A stretch of DNA of 64,000 nt, taken from NCBI GenBank assembly GCA_035967975.1, contig JAWQFQ010000001.1:1-64000 (forward strand). Direction: 5' to 3'. Shown here piece after piece: positions 42,381-51,535 of this stretch (position 1 is its first letter; each line of letters begins with the position of its first letter). A program made the position numbers and the translations under genes. The DNA is from Scytonema sp035967975. Its GTDB lineage: Bacteria > Cyanobacteriota > Cyanobacteriia > Cyanobacteriales > Nostocaceae. The notes below the pieces were generated by a model. The model ran no database searches. It had not been told where the DNA came from and saw nothing but the letters and a program-made list of their open reading frames with translations.

Positions 42381-43967
42381 TTGAAACTTGTATCCGATGC
42401 GGCTATTGCCGATAAAATTCGTAAGATGAAACAAAGGGTGCGGTGGAAAGACCCTTTAATTGTGGAAAAGGGGATTGACCAAACTCGGTTAGTTCTTGAG
42501 GATGGAAAGTCTGATAGTCCAGAGTTCTCGTTTTTAGTTGTAGGTGACAGTGGTACGGGAAGCCGTTGGGGATACGATCCCCAGAGACAAGTTGCTGAAC
42601 AGATGTTACCCTATCACCAAGAATGTCGCTTTATGCTACATACGGGGGATGTGATTTATCTGGTGGGGGCGAGGGAATTTTACTTGGAAAACTTTATCAA
42701 GCCTTATCGAGAATTTCTTGTGGGGGGAGAAAATCCTAAGGAAATTGCTTTTGACAAGATGGTTTTTCAATTACCTATCCTACCAGTTCCAGGGAATCAC
42801 GATTATTACGATCTGCCGTTCTTACTGAGCTTGGTATCCTTGACAACACAACCGTTGCGCCGCTTGATAGGATCGCGTCTCGACCTTGATATTGGTTGGC
42901 GTGGTTCGGGACAGGGAGATGTCTACGCACGTGCATTTCTGGATTACTTGACAAGGTTTGTTTTTCCGGGAGAGTTACTTCGTCACCTAGATGAGCATTA
43001 CACAGTAGAGACAAACGCAGGTCGCTGTTTGCGTTACGAACCAGGGTGTTTCACTCGCCTTCCCAATCGTTATTATACCTTCCGCTATGGTGGAATTGAT
43101 TTCTTTGCTCTGGACTCGAATACGTTTAATCAACCCTCTCCCATCCCTACAACTCAAGAAGGGGTAGCGTTTCGGAAGACTCTAGAAGAACGCCGTCTTA
43201 AACTGGAGCAAGAGAAAATGCAGATGATGGACGCCTCTGCGAATCTCAATCCAGACAATCACAATGATGTGGAACAACTCGAAGAGATGCGAACTCAAGT
43301 CTCTCAAATTGAGGAAATTATTGTTGATATTGACAAGCAACTTACGACTTATCAAGAAATCGCAATTGACTTTGAACAACTGGAGTGGCTTAAGCAGAGG
43401 CTGATTGAGTCTTGGAATACCCCAGATGTGCGAGGACGAGTGATTTTTTTTCATCATCCTCCTTACGTCACTGAGGCGACAAAATGGGAGCAGGCGCAAA
43501 CTTTGGCTGTACGGAGTCGTTTGCGGAGTGTGTTGAATGCAGTTGAGAGGGAAGTTGGTTCTCAGACTGGTGGTCGTCCTTTGGTGGATTTGGTCTTGAA
43601 CGGTCACGCTCACTGCTTGGAGTATCTTAAAACGTTAGATACGGGAAATGCGGATTCTCACATTCACTGGATTGTTTGTGGTGGGAGTGGCTATAGTTTA
43701 AGACGCCAACGGTCTGAGGGCGCGGATTTATTTGAAACTTTTAACGATAATGGTAAAGAAAATCAGCAATTGGTGGCGCGATCGCACCTTTTCGTAGGTC
43801 GTAATGGTCACGGTTCCCAAAAGCGAAGACCTTACACCAGTCTGCGTATTGATGTTAAAGATGGTTGTCCCCCTCAGTATATTATCCGCCCTTTAGTTGC
43901 TGAATGGTATCAAAAGCAATGGTATAATTATGAGATGGAACCATTGACTGTTAGTTGGAACTCTTAG
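42381..43967 (+). CDS. metallophosphoesterase (calcineurin-like)
   Basis: 528 aa from a TTG start that has AGGAG about 9 bases upstream; the first ATG (42427) would be the only alternative. All metal-binding motifs of the family are present: FLVVGDSGTGSRWG, LHTGDVIYLVG, PVPGNHDYYD, IFFHHPPYV and NGHAHCLEY, giving the two-metal (Fe/Mn/Zn) active site. A coiled-coil insert lies at about residues 262-330 (RLKLEQEKMQMMDASANLNP, EEMRTQVSQIEEIIVDIDKQ). The substrate is unknown. It is soluble, with no signal peptide. Confidence 0.9.
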   Translation: MKLVSDAAIADKIRKMKQRVRWKDPLIVEKGIDQTRLVLEDGKSDSPEFSFLVVGDSGTGSRWGYDPQRQVAEQMLPYHQECRFMLHTGDVIYLVGAREFYLENFIKPYREFLVGGENPKEIAFDKMVFQLPILPVPGNHDYYDLPFLLSLVSLTTQPLRRLIGSRLDLDIGWRGSGQGDVYARAFLDYLTRFVFPGELLRHLDEHYTVETNAGRCLRYEPGCFTRLPNRYYTFRYGGIDFFALDSNTFNQPSPIPTTQEGVAFRKTLEERRLKLEQEKMQMMDASANLNPDNHNDVEQLEEMRTQVSQIEEIIVDIDKQLTTYQEIAIDFEQLEWLKQRLIESWNTPDVRGRVIFFHHPPYVTEATKWEQAQTLAVRSRLRSVLNAVEREVGSQTGGRPLVDLVLNGHAHCLEYLKTLDTGNADSHIHWIVCGGSGYSLRRQRSEGADLFETFNDNGKENQQLVARSHLFVGRNGHGSQKRRPYTSLRIDVKDGCPPQYIIRPLVAEWYQKQWYNYEMEPLTVSWNS

Positions 43968-44082
43968 GGACTTCTAAGAAATAAATTATCGTATCCGCTC
44001 AATAAATTGGGGCGAACTACCAGTTCAGGAACGATTTTACGTTGTTAGAGACTTGTCGAGCAGCGATTTACAGAATAATTCG

Positions 44083-44109
44083 TAATTCGTAATTCGTAAT
44101 TCGTAATTA
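44083..44109 (+). repeat. AATTCGT heptamer array
   Basis: Four tandem copies of AATTCGT followed by AATTA; an STRR array in the gap between the metallophosphoesterase and the AraC remnant. Confidence 0.8.
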
Positions 44110-44205
44110 AAAGAAAAAACTTTAGTTGTGGGTACAAGCCCATTTAAAAAAAATGTTTTTCAAGACACGTAGTGCGTAGGAAAAATGCGTCCTTTTTTTG
44201 ACAAG

Positions 44206-44225
44206 CCCACACTTTTAAGTGTGGG
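44206..44225. repeat. perfect hairpin at the broken end of the AraC-like remnant
   Basis: CCCACACTT, two-base loop, AAGTGTGGG, embedded in a short AT-rich block with TTTTTTTGACAAG. This structure resembles hairpins at the ends of IS200/IS605-type elements; no transposase is present. Confidence 0.5.
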
Positions 44226-44467
44226 TTACAATTACTCTTGAATTTACCGTTTGTTCGGACTTCAAGTTGAAATGGATTGTGTGCGATCGCAAGGATATGA
44301 TGAGTTAAACAATGCTCTGGAATTGAATGTGCTGGATGAGAGTAATAAAATACACCAATACTCTCCCATCCTGCTTGGTGACTTGATAGAACAGGTGCTT
44401 GTGGTAAAATTTGCTCTTGTTCCTTCTGCTTAGTTAAATTGATTGGGTGTTTCTTGCTATCTATCAT
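44225..44467 (-). pseudogene. AraC-family regulator N-terminal remnant
   Basis: The frame starts MIDSKKHPINLTKQKEQEQI, then reads LPQAPVLSSHQAGWESIGVF and EHCLTHHILAIAHNPFQLEV RTNGKF. This is the style of the sensing N-terminus of cyanobacterial AraC-type regulators. It breaks after about 80 residues at the hairpin at 44206-44225, so the DNA-binding AraC domain is missing. It sits 27 bases downstream of the AlkA-like gene on the same strand? In fact it precedes it in coordinates and follows it in transcription, so it may once have been cotranscribed with it. Confidence 0.45.
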
Positions 44468-44494
44468 TCCACAGCTACAGTTACTGACAATTAA

Positions 44495-45133
44495 TTATTT
44501 GCGGTTTGGATTATTAAGGTAATAGTGCCACAAAATTCTGGCTGCAACTGCACGCCAAGGTCGCCAACTTTCTGCAATTGCTTCGAGTTCTTGTGGTGTT
44601 GGACGTGCTTCTAGTCCTTTTAACTTTTGTAAAGCTATAGCCAAAGCTAAATCACCTTTGGGAAAGACATCGGGACGTTGTAGCGCCATCAGTAAGTAAA
44701 TATCTACCGTCCAATCTCCAATCCCTTTAATGCGTTTAAGTTCGGTTCGGATAATGGCTTCGTCCATAGTCTCTAGTTGAGTTAAATCGAGTTGACCAGT
44801 CGCGATTGCATCCGCTAACGCCCGACCGTATACTATTTTTTGCCGACTAAACCCAATCTCCTTCAATTGCAAATCATCAAGCTTGAGAAAATTTTCTGGT
44901 GTCAGCGGTACAACCACCCCACATAAACGGTTAAAAACAGCCTTTGCAGCTGCCAAAGACACTTGTTGTTCTAAAATTATCTGCAGCAGAGTAGGAAAAC
45001 CTGCTTCTCTGTTCCAAATTGGTGGAGAACCCAACGTTTCTAGAACAAGAGCAAAATCGCGATCGCGACGCCCCAGTTCCATCAATCCACGCGCAAGACT
45101 CTCTTGTGTAAGTGATTCTGAGTTAATAAACAT
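44495..45133 (-). CDS. DNA-3-methyladenine glycosylase II-like (AlkA/HhH-GPD)
   Basis: 212 aa. The helix-hairpin-helix with the catalytic Asp region is clear: LKRIKGIGDWTVDIYLLMAL and RPDVFPKGDLALAIALQKLK, the D in PKGD being the likely catalytic residue. LLQIILEQQVSLAAAKAVFN is the N-terminal Q-rich motif of the HhH-GPD fold. It removes alkylated bases from DNA in base excision repair. It lacks the AlkA N-terminal domain, as is usual for the short form. It diverges from the MarR-type gene across 111 bases. Confidence 0.9.
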   Translation of the reverse strand: MFINSESLTQESLARGLMELGRRDRDFALVLETLGSPPIWNREAGFPTLLQIILEQQVSLAAAKAVFNRLCGVVVPLTPENFLKLDDLQLKEIGFSRQKIVYGRALADAIATGQLDLTQLETMDEAIIRTELKRIKGIGDWTVDIYLLMALQRPDVFPKGDLALAIALQKLKGLEARPTPQELEAIAESWRPWRAVAARILWHYYLNNPNRK

Positions 45134-45244
45134 TCTTTTTCGGTAGAATCTAATGCATCAAAGCTAACGGTTAATGACTAATAGCTGAATGCCTACAATA
45201 CAAGCTACCTTATTATTAGCCAACTAATTAATCCTATTTTGACT

Positions 45245-45751
45245 GTGGATATACTACGTCCCTTCGTTGATAGACAAACAATTATAGATTTTGCCAAGCA
45301 ATACCCCCATTTAGATATTGCTGCATTAGAAGCTTGTTTGGCTTTTTTACACACGACGGCTGATGTTTATCAAGCCATAGATGTTCATTTTGCTCGTTAT
45401 GGTCTTTCTAAAGGAAAATTTACCTTATTGATGCAGTTGTTGCTAGATAAAAAAGGTTTAACGCCCTCAGAATGCGCTGAGCGTTCTGGTGTAACAAGAG
45501 CAACAATCACTGGACTTGTAGACGGACTCGAAAAAGATGGATTAGTACAACGAGAACCCGATCCAACCGACAGGCGAATGCTGCGTTTGCAATTAACTCC
45601 TAAGGGGCGGAACCTACTTTCTCAAATGCTTCCAGACCATTTTTGTCGTACAACTGGTTTAATGGCTAACCTGACTGAGAGCGAAAAAAAGACCTTTATC
45701 GAGCTCCTCAAGAAAGTACGCGCTGGAACCCCAGCAATGCTCGACCCTTAG
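45245..45751 (+). CDS. MarR family transcriptional regulator
   Basis: 168 aa from GTG at 45245; TTG at 45239 is an alternative and no ATG is available early. The winged helix is clear: LTPSECAERSGVTRATITGL then VDGLEKDGLVQREPDPTDRR and MLRLQLTPKGR. N- and C-terminal helices form the dimer. It is a DNA-binding dimer that usually represses neighbouring genes until a small ligand binds. Divergent from the AlkA-like gene, so it may control the shared 111-base promoter gap. Confidence 0.88.
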   Translation: MDILRPFVDRQTIIDFAKQYPHLDIAALEACLAFLHTTADVYQAIDVHFARYGLSKGKFTLLMQLLLDKKGLTPSECAERSGVTRATITGLVDGLEKDGLVQREPDPTDRRMLRLQLTPKGRNLLSQMLPDHFCRTTGLMANLTESEKKTFIELLKKVRAGTPAMLDP

Positions 45752-45807
45752 GAATGTCTCACACCTGTTGTGCTTGAACCCGTCATGAATCAAAAAAATA
45801 TTATTTC

Positions 45808-46098
45808 CTACACCCCCACACCCTTACACCCTACAGTTTCTTGTCTACCATCTGCGTACTTTGCTATCTGCTGACCGCGAATTCTTATACCCAGTTGCTG
45901 TACAACCTGCATAGGGATTACAGTACGTACCGCTCCCGTGTCTACTAGTGCTTCCGTCTCATAGATACGCAGTTGGTTTGGGTTCAGCAATCCACGATTA
46001 ACTAATTCTTCATCAATTGCGTTTGTTAGCTTCACCTTCACTCTGACTTCTCCCATCTCCTCTCTCATCACATGGTGCGAATGATTGAAATCTAACAT
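45808..46098 (-). pseudogene. retropepsin-like aspartic protease, C-terminally truncated
   Basis: The first 90 codons read MREEMGEVRVKVKLTNAIDE and TEALVDTGAVRTVIPMQVVQ QLG, with the DTGA catalytic motif. Then comes IAKYADGRQETVG, after which intact relatives continue with a further 40 or so residues. Here the frame turns into CKGVGV, which is encoded by a GGGTGT-rich repeat, and stops. The gene is thus cut in the repeat at 45808-45835. A shorter functional product cannot be excluded. Confidence 0.5.
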
Positions 46099-46167
46099 TG
46101 TCTTTTCTCCCTAAACAGGAAACACAGAACAGCGGCTCCCCTGTTCCCTTTTTCATAACAAATGAAA

Positions 46168-46572
46168 TTAACTTAAATCTAATTCTCCCGGTGACATTAC
46201 TGGAATCCCAGCACCCACAAAACCAGACGCATCACGAGTTACAATTGCATCAACGCCATACGCTATTCCGCAAGCACACTGTAGCGCATCCTCAAAATCT
46301 GAGAAATTCAGTGCAAGCGCTTGTTCCAAAATAGTTCTGTCAACTGCACAAATGTGTAAATCTCTAAGAACTTGAGCGATCGCCTCACCAGCCACCTTCA
46401 TGCCTGCTGCTTTCCGAACAATATAATAGATATTGGTGATTGTTGTTGCTGCGATAAACCCTTCAATTTCACCAGCATCAATCTTCTCAAAAAGCCTGAC
46501 GGCATCTTCAACAAAAGGCTCCCGCTCTTGCAATAAATCAAGGACAACATTAGTATCAATTAGAAGACGCAT
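46168..46572 (-). CDS. PIN domain toxin, VapC-like
   Basis: 134 aa. MRLLIDTNVVLDLLQEREPF starts the PIN fold with its first Asp. DFEDALQCACGIAYGVDAIV then TRDASGF gives the second acidic cluster, with ITNIYYIVRK in between. PIN toxins are Mg-dependent ribonucleases that cut tRNA or rRNA. The start codon overlaps the antitoxin stop (TAATG), so the pair is translationally coupled. All expected acidic residues are present, so it appears intact. Confidence 0.87.
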   Translation of the reverse strand: MRLLIDTNVVLDLLQEREPFVEDAVRLFEKIDAGEIEGFIAATTITNIYYIVRKAAGMKVAGEAIAQVLRDLHICAVDRTILEQALALNFSDFEDALQCACGIAYGVDAIVTRDASGFVGAGIPVMSPGELDLS

Positions 46573-46793
46573 TACTGGTATTTCTGGGTAAGGTAGGTGA
46601 CATAATCTGCTTGAGTATTTTCATCATTGGATACGCCTGAATCTTTTGCAATACCCCGCAACCGGGATAAGTTCCCTTTCTTTTGCATTGGATGAATTTC
46701 TTGCTGTAAAGATCCCATCAGGGTTTGCACCAGTTGCCAACGTTCGCTAATCGGTAATTGTAGTGCCTGTTTTTGCAATTCTTGTAATGTCAT
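46572..46793 (-). CDS. antitoxin-like protein paired with the PIN toxin
   Basis: 73 aa. LQELQKQALQLPISERWQLV then QTLMGSLQQEIHP is the usual start of short cyanobacterial antitoxin-like proteins, and the polar tail (GVSNDENTQADYVTYLTQKY) is of the kind that wraps a PIN toxin. It lies directly upstream of the toxin gene with a one-base overlap. Confidence 0.75.
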   Translation of the reverse strand: MTLQELQKQALQLPISERWQLVQTLMGSLQQEIHPMQKKGNLSRLRGIAKDSGVSNDENTQADYVTYLTQKYQ

Positions 46794-47035
46794 TAATCCT
46801 TTCCTACCTGAATCTATTCTACCCCGATTATAAAATCCTCCTTATTTATTAACCATTACATAGCTTGAATTATACGAAGTTGCCATCAAATCATATCGGG
46901 ATGTGTTGCTAAAATCTCTATTCTGCTTGGTTTTCAGACTTTTTCTTACGCCGAACTCAGGTAATTGAAGTTTAGGTGTAAACTATTAATTAGGAGGCTA
47001 ATTATAAGCCAGCTAATCAAATGGGAGGAAAACTG

Positions 47036-47575
47036 ATGAATAAGCTAAGCATCAAGCAAAAAAACTGGTTGCTAGCGTCTCATGTAGCCTTTGGCGGTAT
47101 TTGGTTTGGGACTGTGTTGTGTATGATTGCTATTGCATTGAGCAATCGAAATACTTCCAACGGGGATGAACTCTACGCAATCAACTCCGTGATGAAACTG
47201 CTGGACGACTTTGTTATTATCCCCTCAGCCGTCCTAGCCCTGAGTACAGGTGGGTTACTCAGCTGGCTAACGATTTGGGGGTTCTTCAAACACTACTGGG
47301 TGATTACCAAATGGATAGCAACAGTAACACTCATTGTCGTTGGTACCATTTGGTTGGGTCCGTGGACAAATGCAATGACGGCGATATCTGAAGCAGAAAG
47401 GTTACAAGCACTGCAAAATCCCTTGTATGTATTCGACCAAAAAGCGGTACTGGTAGGTGCAATCATTCAAACCATCAGCCTTTTGGGAATTATCACTATT
47501 TCAGTTCTTAAGCCCTGGGGAAGGAGAAAGGTGAAAAAGCTCGAACCACAACAGTCAGCTGCATCAGGTGTGTGA
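47036..47575 (+). CDS. DUF2269-like integral membrane protein
   Basis: 179 aa from the ATG at 47036, which has GGGAGG 7 bases upstream; the ATG at 47021 lacks one. Four membrane helices: WLLASHVAFGGIWFGTVLCM, VIIPSAVLALSTGGLLSWLT, WIATVTLIVVGTIWLGPW and AVLVGAIIQTISLLGIITIS. The HVxxGGxWFG motif in helix 1 and the spacing fit the DUF2269 family of predicted membrane proteins. Function unknown. A CCCGG hairpin follows at 47606. Confidence 0.78.
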   Translation: MNKLSIKQKNWLLASHVAFGGIWFGTVLCMIAIALSNRNTSNGDELYAINSVMKLLDDFVIIPSAVLALSTGGLLSWLTIWGFFKHYWVITKWIATVTLIVVGTIWLGPWTNAMTAISEAERLQALQNPLYVFDQKAVLVGAIIQTISLLGIITISVLKPWGRRKVKKLEPQQSAASGV

Positions 47576-47605
47576 CAGTTCCAATATTACAAAAGCGCGA
47601 AGATG

Positions 47606-47638
47606 AGAAACCCGGTATCTTTGAGATACCGGGTTTCT
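47606..47638. repeat. AGAAACCCGG-core hairpin
   Basis: AGAAACCCGGTATCT, TTG loop, AGATACCGGGTTTCT; perfect 15-bp stem 28 bases downstream of the DUF2269-like gene. No T-run. Confidence 0.8.
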
Positions 47639-47756
47639 GATAGCTTTTTAAGGTAAAAATTAGGAGAAAATCAGAAAAAATTAGCAAGTAATTTGGGTTG
47701 AATAAGTCAAGAAGTCTGGTTTAATGAGTAAAGTGTAGCTATAGGTGGAGAATTGT

Positions 47757-50700
47757 ATGTCTACCATAAGTTCTAGTTGGAGCAGATTGTTAGGGATTGT
47801 AATATGTGGTGTGTGTAGTTTTTCTACAAATAGCGTTCAAGCTCAAATATCGCCAGATGGAACTTTACCGAACAATACTATAGTTACACCAAATGGGAGC
47901 ACTTTCAATATTACCGGGGGAACTCAAGCAGGAACCAATCTGTTCCATTCTTTTCAAGAGTTTTCAGTTCCTACGGGTAACGAAGCAATATTTAACAATG
48001 CTGTTGACATTCAAAATATTATTAGTAGAGTAACAGGTGGGTCTATCTCTAATATAGATGGTCTAATCCGCGCTAACGGTGCAGCCAACTTATTTCTGAT
48101 TAATCCGGCGGGTATTGTTTTTGGTTCTAATGCTCGTTTAGATATAGGTGGTTCGTTTTTTGGAAGTAGTGCGAATCGGCTGAGATTTGCAGATGGAACG
48201 GAATTTATCGCAAATCCAGCCAATACACCCCCTTTATTAACGATAAGTGTTCCAACAGGATTGCAGTTTGGCTCAAATCCAGGGGCGATCGCAGTGCAAG
48301 GAATTGGACATGAATATGATTATCAGTCAGATGTGATCGAGCGTAATCAGAATCAGAAAGACAAACCGGGCTTACGTCTTGACACTAAAAATCCAGGTTT
48401 GCAAGTTCCTTCCGGAAAAACCTTAGCACTGGTAGGAGGAAATGTCTCCCTTGAAGGCGCGATTCTCAAGTCACCCGCAGGACGTGTTGAAATTGTCGGT
48501 GTTGGGAGTAATGGAGTTGTGAATCTTGAACCTGTGACAGAAGGTTGGAAGGTGGGATACGATCGCACCAACACTCCTTTTGCAGACATCCTAGTCTCGA
48601 ACCGAAGTTTTATTGGGACAACAGGAGTTGGGGGAGGAGAAATTGCGATCGCAGGGAAAAACCTCAGTTTCACATCTGAAACAATAGTAAGAGCGGATAC
48701 AACAGGCGATCGCTCTGGGAAACAAATCAGTCTGCTTGGCGACTCCATAGATATCAACAGGTCAAATATTAACTCTATTACCTTTGGTTCGGGAGACGGT
48801 GGACAAATTCAGCTAGACGCCAAAAGCATCAACTTCCTCGATTATGGTGGGATAGGGACTCAAACTCAATCACTTGAATCGAGTGCAGGAAAAGCTGGAG
48901 ATATTACTCTCAATGCTGATTCTATCATTGCCAAAAATCAAAGTGGACCAGGAAGTGATAGCTTTGGTGCGGGTAACGGCGGACAAATAAATATTAATGC
49001 CAATTCTTTACGGTTAGAAGACAGATCTGGTATTGGTGCAAATCCTTTCAGTACTGGGAACAGTGGAGACATAAATATTACAGTTGGTAAATTGGTAGCT
49101 GCTGATAACTCAGGTATTGGGACAACAGTCACAGATAAAGGTAGTACTGGAAAGGTCAACATTACCGCAAATTCTGTTGAACTCACAAATGCAGGTATCA
49201 ATAGTAGTACCGAACAAAATAGCACAGGTAATGCTGGAGAAATTATCTTTAACGTCTCCGATTTGATGACGGTCAAGAACGCCGGTATAAGTGTAAGGTC
49301 AGAAGGTCAGGGAAATGCAGGGAAAATTAGCATTAATGCAAAGACATTACAAATAGAAAGCTCAGAGGTTAGTAGTAATACAACCAACTCAGGTCAAGCT
49401 GGAGAAATTAGCTTTAATGTCACAGATTCTTTTACTTCAAAAGGAGTAAATATAAATACAAACACAAGTGGTACGAGTAATGGTGGTTTGATCAGCATTA
49501 AAGCCAATTCTCTAGATATTCAAGGATCAATCAGCAGTAGTACCTCGTCAGGTAGCACGGGGAACGCAGGCGAAATCAACATTCAAGCCATAAATAATAT
49601 GGTCTTTCAGAATGGAGACATAAGAGCTAACACAGAAGGTACAGGAAACGCAGGAAAAATTAATATAACTGCAAAGGAATTACGAATAGAAAGTGCAAAC
49701 GTGAATAGCTTGACAACGAGTACAGGTAACGCCGGAGAAATTAGCTTTAATGTCGCAGACGCTTTTGTACTTGAACGTGTAGGAGTCAATACTAACACCT
49801 CCAGTCAAGGGAATGCTGGTAAAATCAACGTAACAGCCAATTCTTTAAAACTTGAAGGTGCAAGTATCAGTAGCAGTACGGGTAACAATAGCATTGGACG
49901 AGGCGGAGAAATTAACATTAATGCTGCTTCTATAGTTTTCCTAGGTAGTGTAAGTACCAACACTGAAGGTGAAGGCAACGCTGGTACTATCAATATTAGT
50001 AGTTTGGGCGATTTGACAATTGAAGGTGGGAGCATCACTAGCGGTACAGGGAGCGGTACGGAGAAAGCAGGAACAGGCGGAGAAATTAAAATAACAGTCC
50101 CTGGTACCCTAACGTTAAAGGATTTAGGTATAAGTACCAACACACAAGGCAATGGTAACGCTGGTACTATCAGTATCAATGCAAATTCTTTAAAGATCGA
50201 AGGAACAGGAGTTAGTAGCAGTACAGAGAAAGATAGTTCTGGTCAAGGTGGAGAAATCAAAATTGACGTGGATTCTATCAATTTGGGAACAGGAAGTATA
50301 CTTGCCAATACGGAAGGTTCGGGAAAGGCTGGAAATGTAACTATTAAGGCAAAAAGTGTTGTTCTTGATAACCGGATGGAAGGCGAAGATGTTACAAGAT
50401 TGGGAGTGGAAAGTAAAGGTAACGGCGATGCGGGGAATTTGACAATTGAGGCAGATACCATCAAGCTAGATAACAAAAGTCAAATTATAGCAACATCAAC
50501 AACGGGTCGTGGTGGTAATATTGAGTTGAATGTCGGACGATATCTTTTGTTACGCCGAGGCAGTCGCATTTCTACTGACGCGGGTAGCACTTCCCAGAAC
50601 ACTAGTGGTACTGGTGGTAATATCACTATTAATGCACGCAATGGCTTTATCATAACAGTCCCGAATGAAAATAGTGACATTACAGCTAATGCGTCTAGTG

Positions 50701-51251
50701 GTCAAGCAGGAAAAATCACCATTAAAGCGACCGACTTATTTGGAATTGTACCCCTAAGTCGGGAAGAACTTCAGCAGTTAAGCCCAAGTTTAGATCCAGC
50801 TGAACTACAAACAAACGATATTACAGCAATTTCACAGCAAAATCCTTCTTTAAGTGGCATTGTAGATATTAATAGCCCTGATGTTGACCCCACTCAAGGA
50901 TTAGTTAAATTACCCACAGCGTTAATCAATACAACAAACAACATTGATACTGGCTGTTCTGCTTTTGCAGAAGGAGGGGGAAATGAATTTATTGTTACTG
51001 GGAGAGGCGGTTTACCCCCTAGTCCCAATGATCCCCTCAGTTATGATGTCGTGTGGACAGATACTCGTTTAGCTGCTGTTACACAACAGGACTCTAAAAA
51101 ACCAGTGAGTCAGTTACAACCTAAATCCGATGTTATCGAAATAAATCCAGCAACAGGCTGGGTATTTGATAATCAAGGAAATGTTACCCTTGTTTCTCAT
51201 GCATCTAACAGCAATACTAACTTTAGTTGTCACCAGGGGACTTCCAAATAA
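47757..51251 (+). CDS. large filamentous hemagglutinin-type exoprotein (TpsA-like)
   Basis: 1164 aa from the ATG at 47757 with GGAG 6 bases upstream. The signal peptide ends SVQA-QIS, as in the shorter paralogue at 30349. The two-partner-secretion domain shows GTLPNNTIVTPNG, NLFHSFQEFSV and NLFLINPAGIVFGSNARLDI, with NPAG where NPNG is usual. From about residue 280 to 1010 runs an array of beta-helix repeats (GNAGKINITANSLKLEG type). The C-terminus has GC and FIVTGRGGLPPSPND. It should be exported like other TpsA proteins; no TpsB partner lies in the window. Likely surface adhesion or matrix; function unproven. Confidence 0.9.
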   Translation: MSTISSSWSRLLGIVICGVCSFSTNSVQAQISPDGTLPNNTIVTPNGSTFNITGGTQAGTNLFHSFQEFSVPTGNEAIFNNAVDIQNIISRVTGGSISNIDGLIRANGAANLFLINPAGIVFGSNARLDIGGSFFGSSANRLRFADGTEFIANPANTPPLLTISVPTGLQFGSNPGAIAVQGIGHEYDYQSDVIERNQNQKDKPGLRLDTKNPGLQVPSGKTLALVGGNVSLEGAILKSPAGRVEIVGVGSNGVVNLEPVTEGWKVGYDRTNTPFADILVSNRSFIGTTGVGGGEIAIAGKNLSFTSETIVRADTTGDRSGKQISLLGDSIDINRSNINSITFGSGDGGQIQLDAKSINFLDYGGIGTQTQSLESSAGKAGDITLNADSIIAKNQSGPGSDSFGAGNGGQININANSLRLEDRSGIGANPFSTGNSGDINITVGKLVAADNSGIGTTVTDKGSTGKVNITANSVELTNAGINSSTEQNSTGNAGEIIFNVSDLMTVKNAGISVRSEGQGNAGKISINAKTLQIESSEVSSNTTNSGQAGEISFNVTDSFTSKGVNINTNTSGTSNGGLISIKANSLDIQGSISSSTSSGSTGNAGEINIQAINNMVFQNGDIRANTEGTGNAGKINITAKELRIESANVNSLTTSTGNAGEISFNVADAFVLERVGVNTNTSSQGNAGKINVTANSLKLEGASISSSTGNNSIGRGGEININAASIVFLGSVSTNTEGEGNAGTINISSLGDLTIEGGSITSGTGSGTEKAGTGGEIKITVPGTLTLKDLGISTNTQGNGNAGTISINANSLKIEGTGVSSSTEKDSSGQGGEIKIDVDSINLGTGSILANTEGSGKAGNVTIKAKSVVLDNRMEGEDVTRLGVESKGNGDAGNLTIEADTIKLDNKSQIIATSTTGRGGNIELNVGRYLLLRRGSRISTDAGSTSQNTSGTGGNITINARNGFIITVPNENSDITANASSGQAGKITIKATDLFGIVPLSREELQQLSPSLDPAELQTNDITAISQQNPSLSGIVDINSPDVDPTQGLVKLPTALINTTNNIDTGCSAFAEGGGNEFIVTGRGGLPPSPNDPLSYDVVWTDTRLAAVTQQDSKKPVSQLQPKSDVIEINPATGWVFDNQGNVTLVSHASNSNTNFSCHQGTSK

Positions 51252-51263
51252 AAAAGTATCCCA

Positions 51264-51535
51264 AAACTTCTTGTGGTGCGGGCTTCTAGCCCGCCACCAA
51301 TACAGGACACAATACTGCAAGGGATACAATTGATGAGGAGCCAGAAACCCGGTATCTTGGAGATACCGGGTTTCTAATTTTCGCTGTTTCCGAGTAGTAT
51401 GATACAGGACGGGCGTCTTGGAGATACCGAGTAGTATGATACAGGACGGGCGTCTTGGAGATACCGAGTAATATTGATGCAGGACGGGCGGGGACGCCCG
51501 TACCACAAGATGGATAATTTATTTCTTGGAAATCC
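51264..51535. repeat. composite repeat block downstream of the exoprotein gene
   Basis: Starts with a GTGGTGCGGGCTTCTAGCCC piece, then the second AATACTGCAAGGGATA element (51311-51399) with AGAAACCCGGTATCT core. A 36-base unit containing GATACAGGACGGGCGTCTTG is then duplicated in tandem (51400-51470). The block ends with GGGCGGGGACGCCCGTACCA and TTATTTCTTGGAAATCCCTA. No gene. Confidence 0.75.

Noticed and set aside
44251..44433. 60-codon plus-strand frame
   Set aside because: It is the mirror of the AraC-like remnant on the other strand, which reads better.
48011..50680. Several minus-strand frames inside the second exoprotein gene
   Set aside because: Mirror frames of the repetitive exoprotein coding sequence, no independent support.
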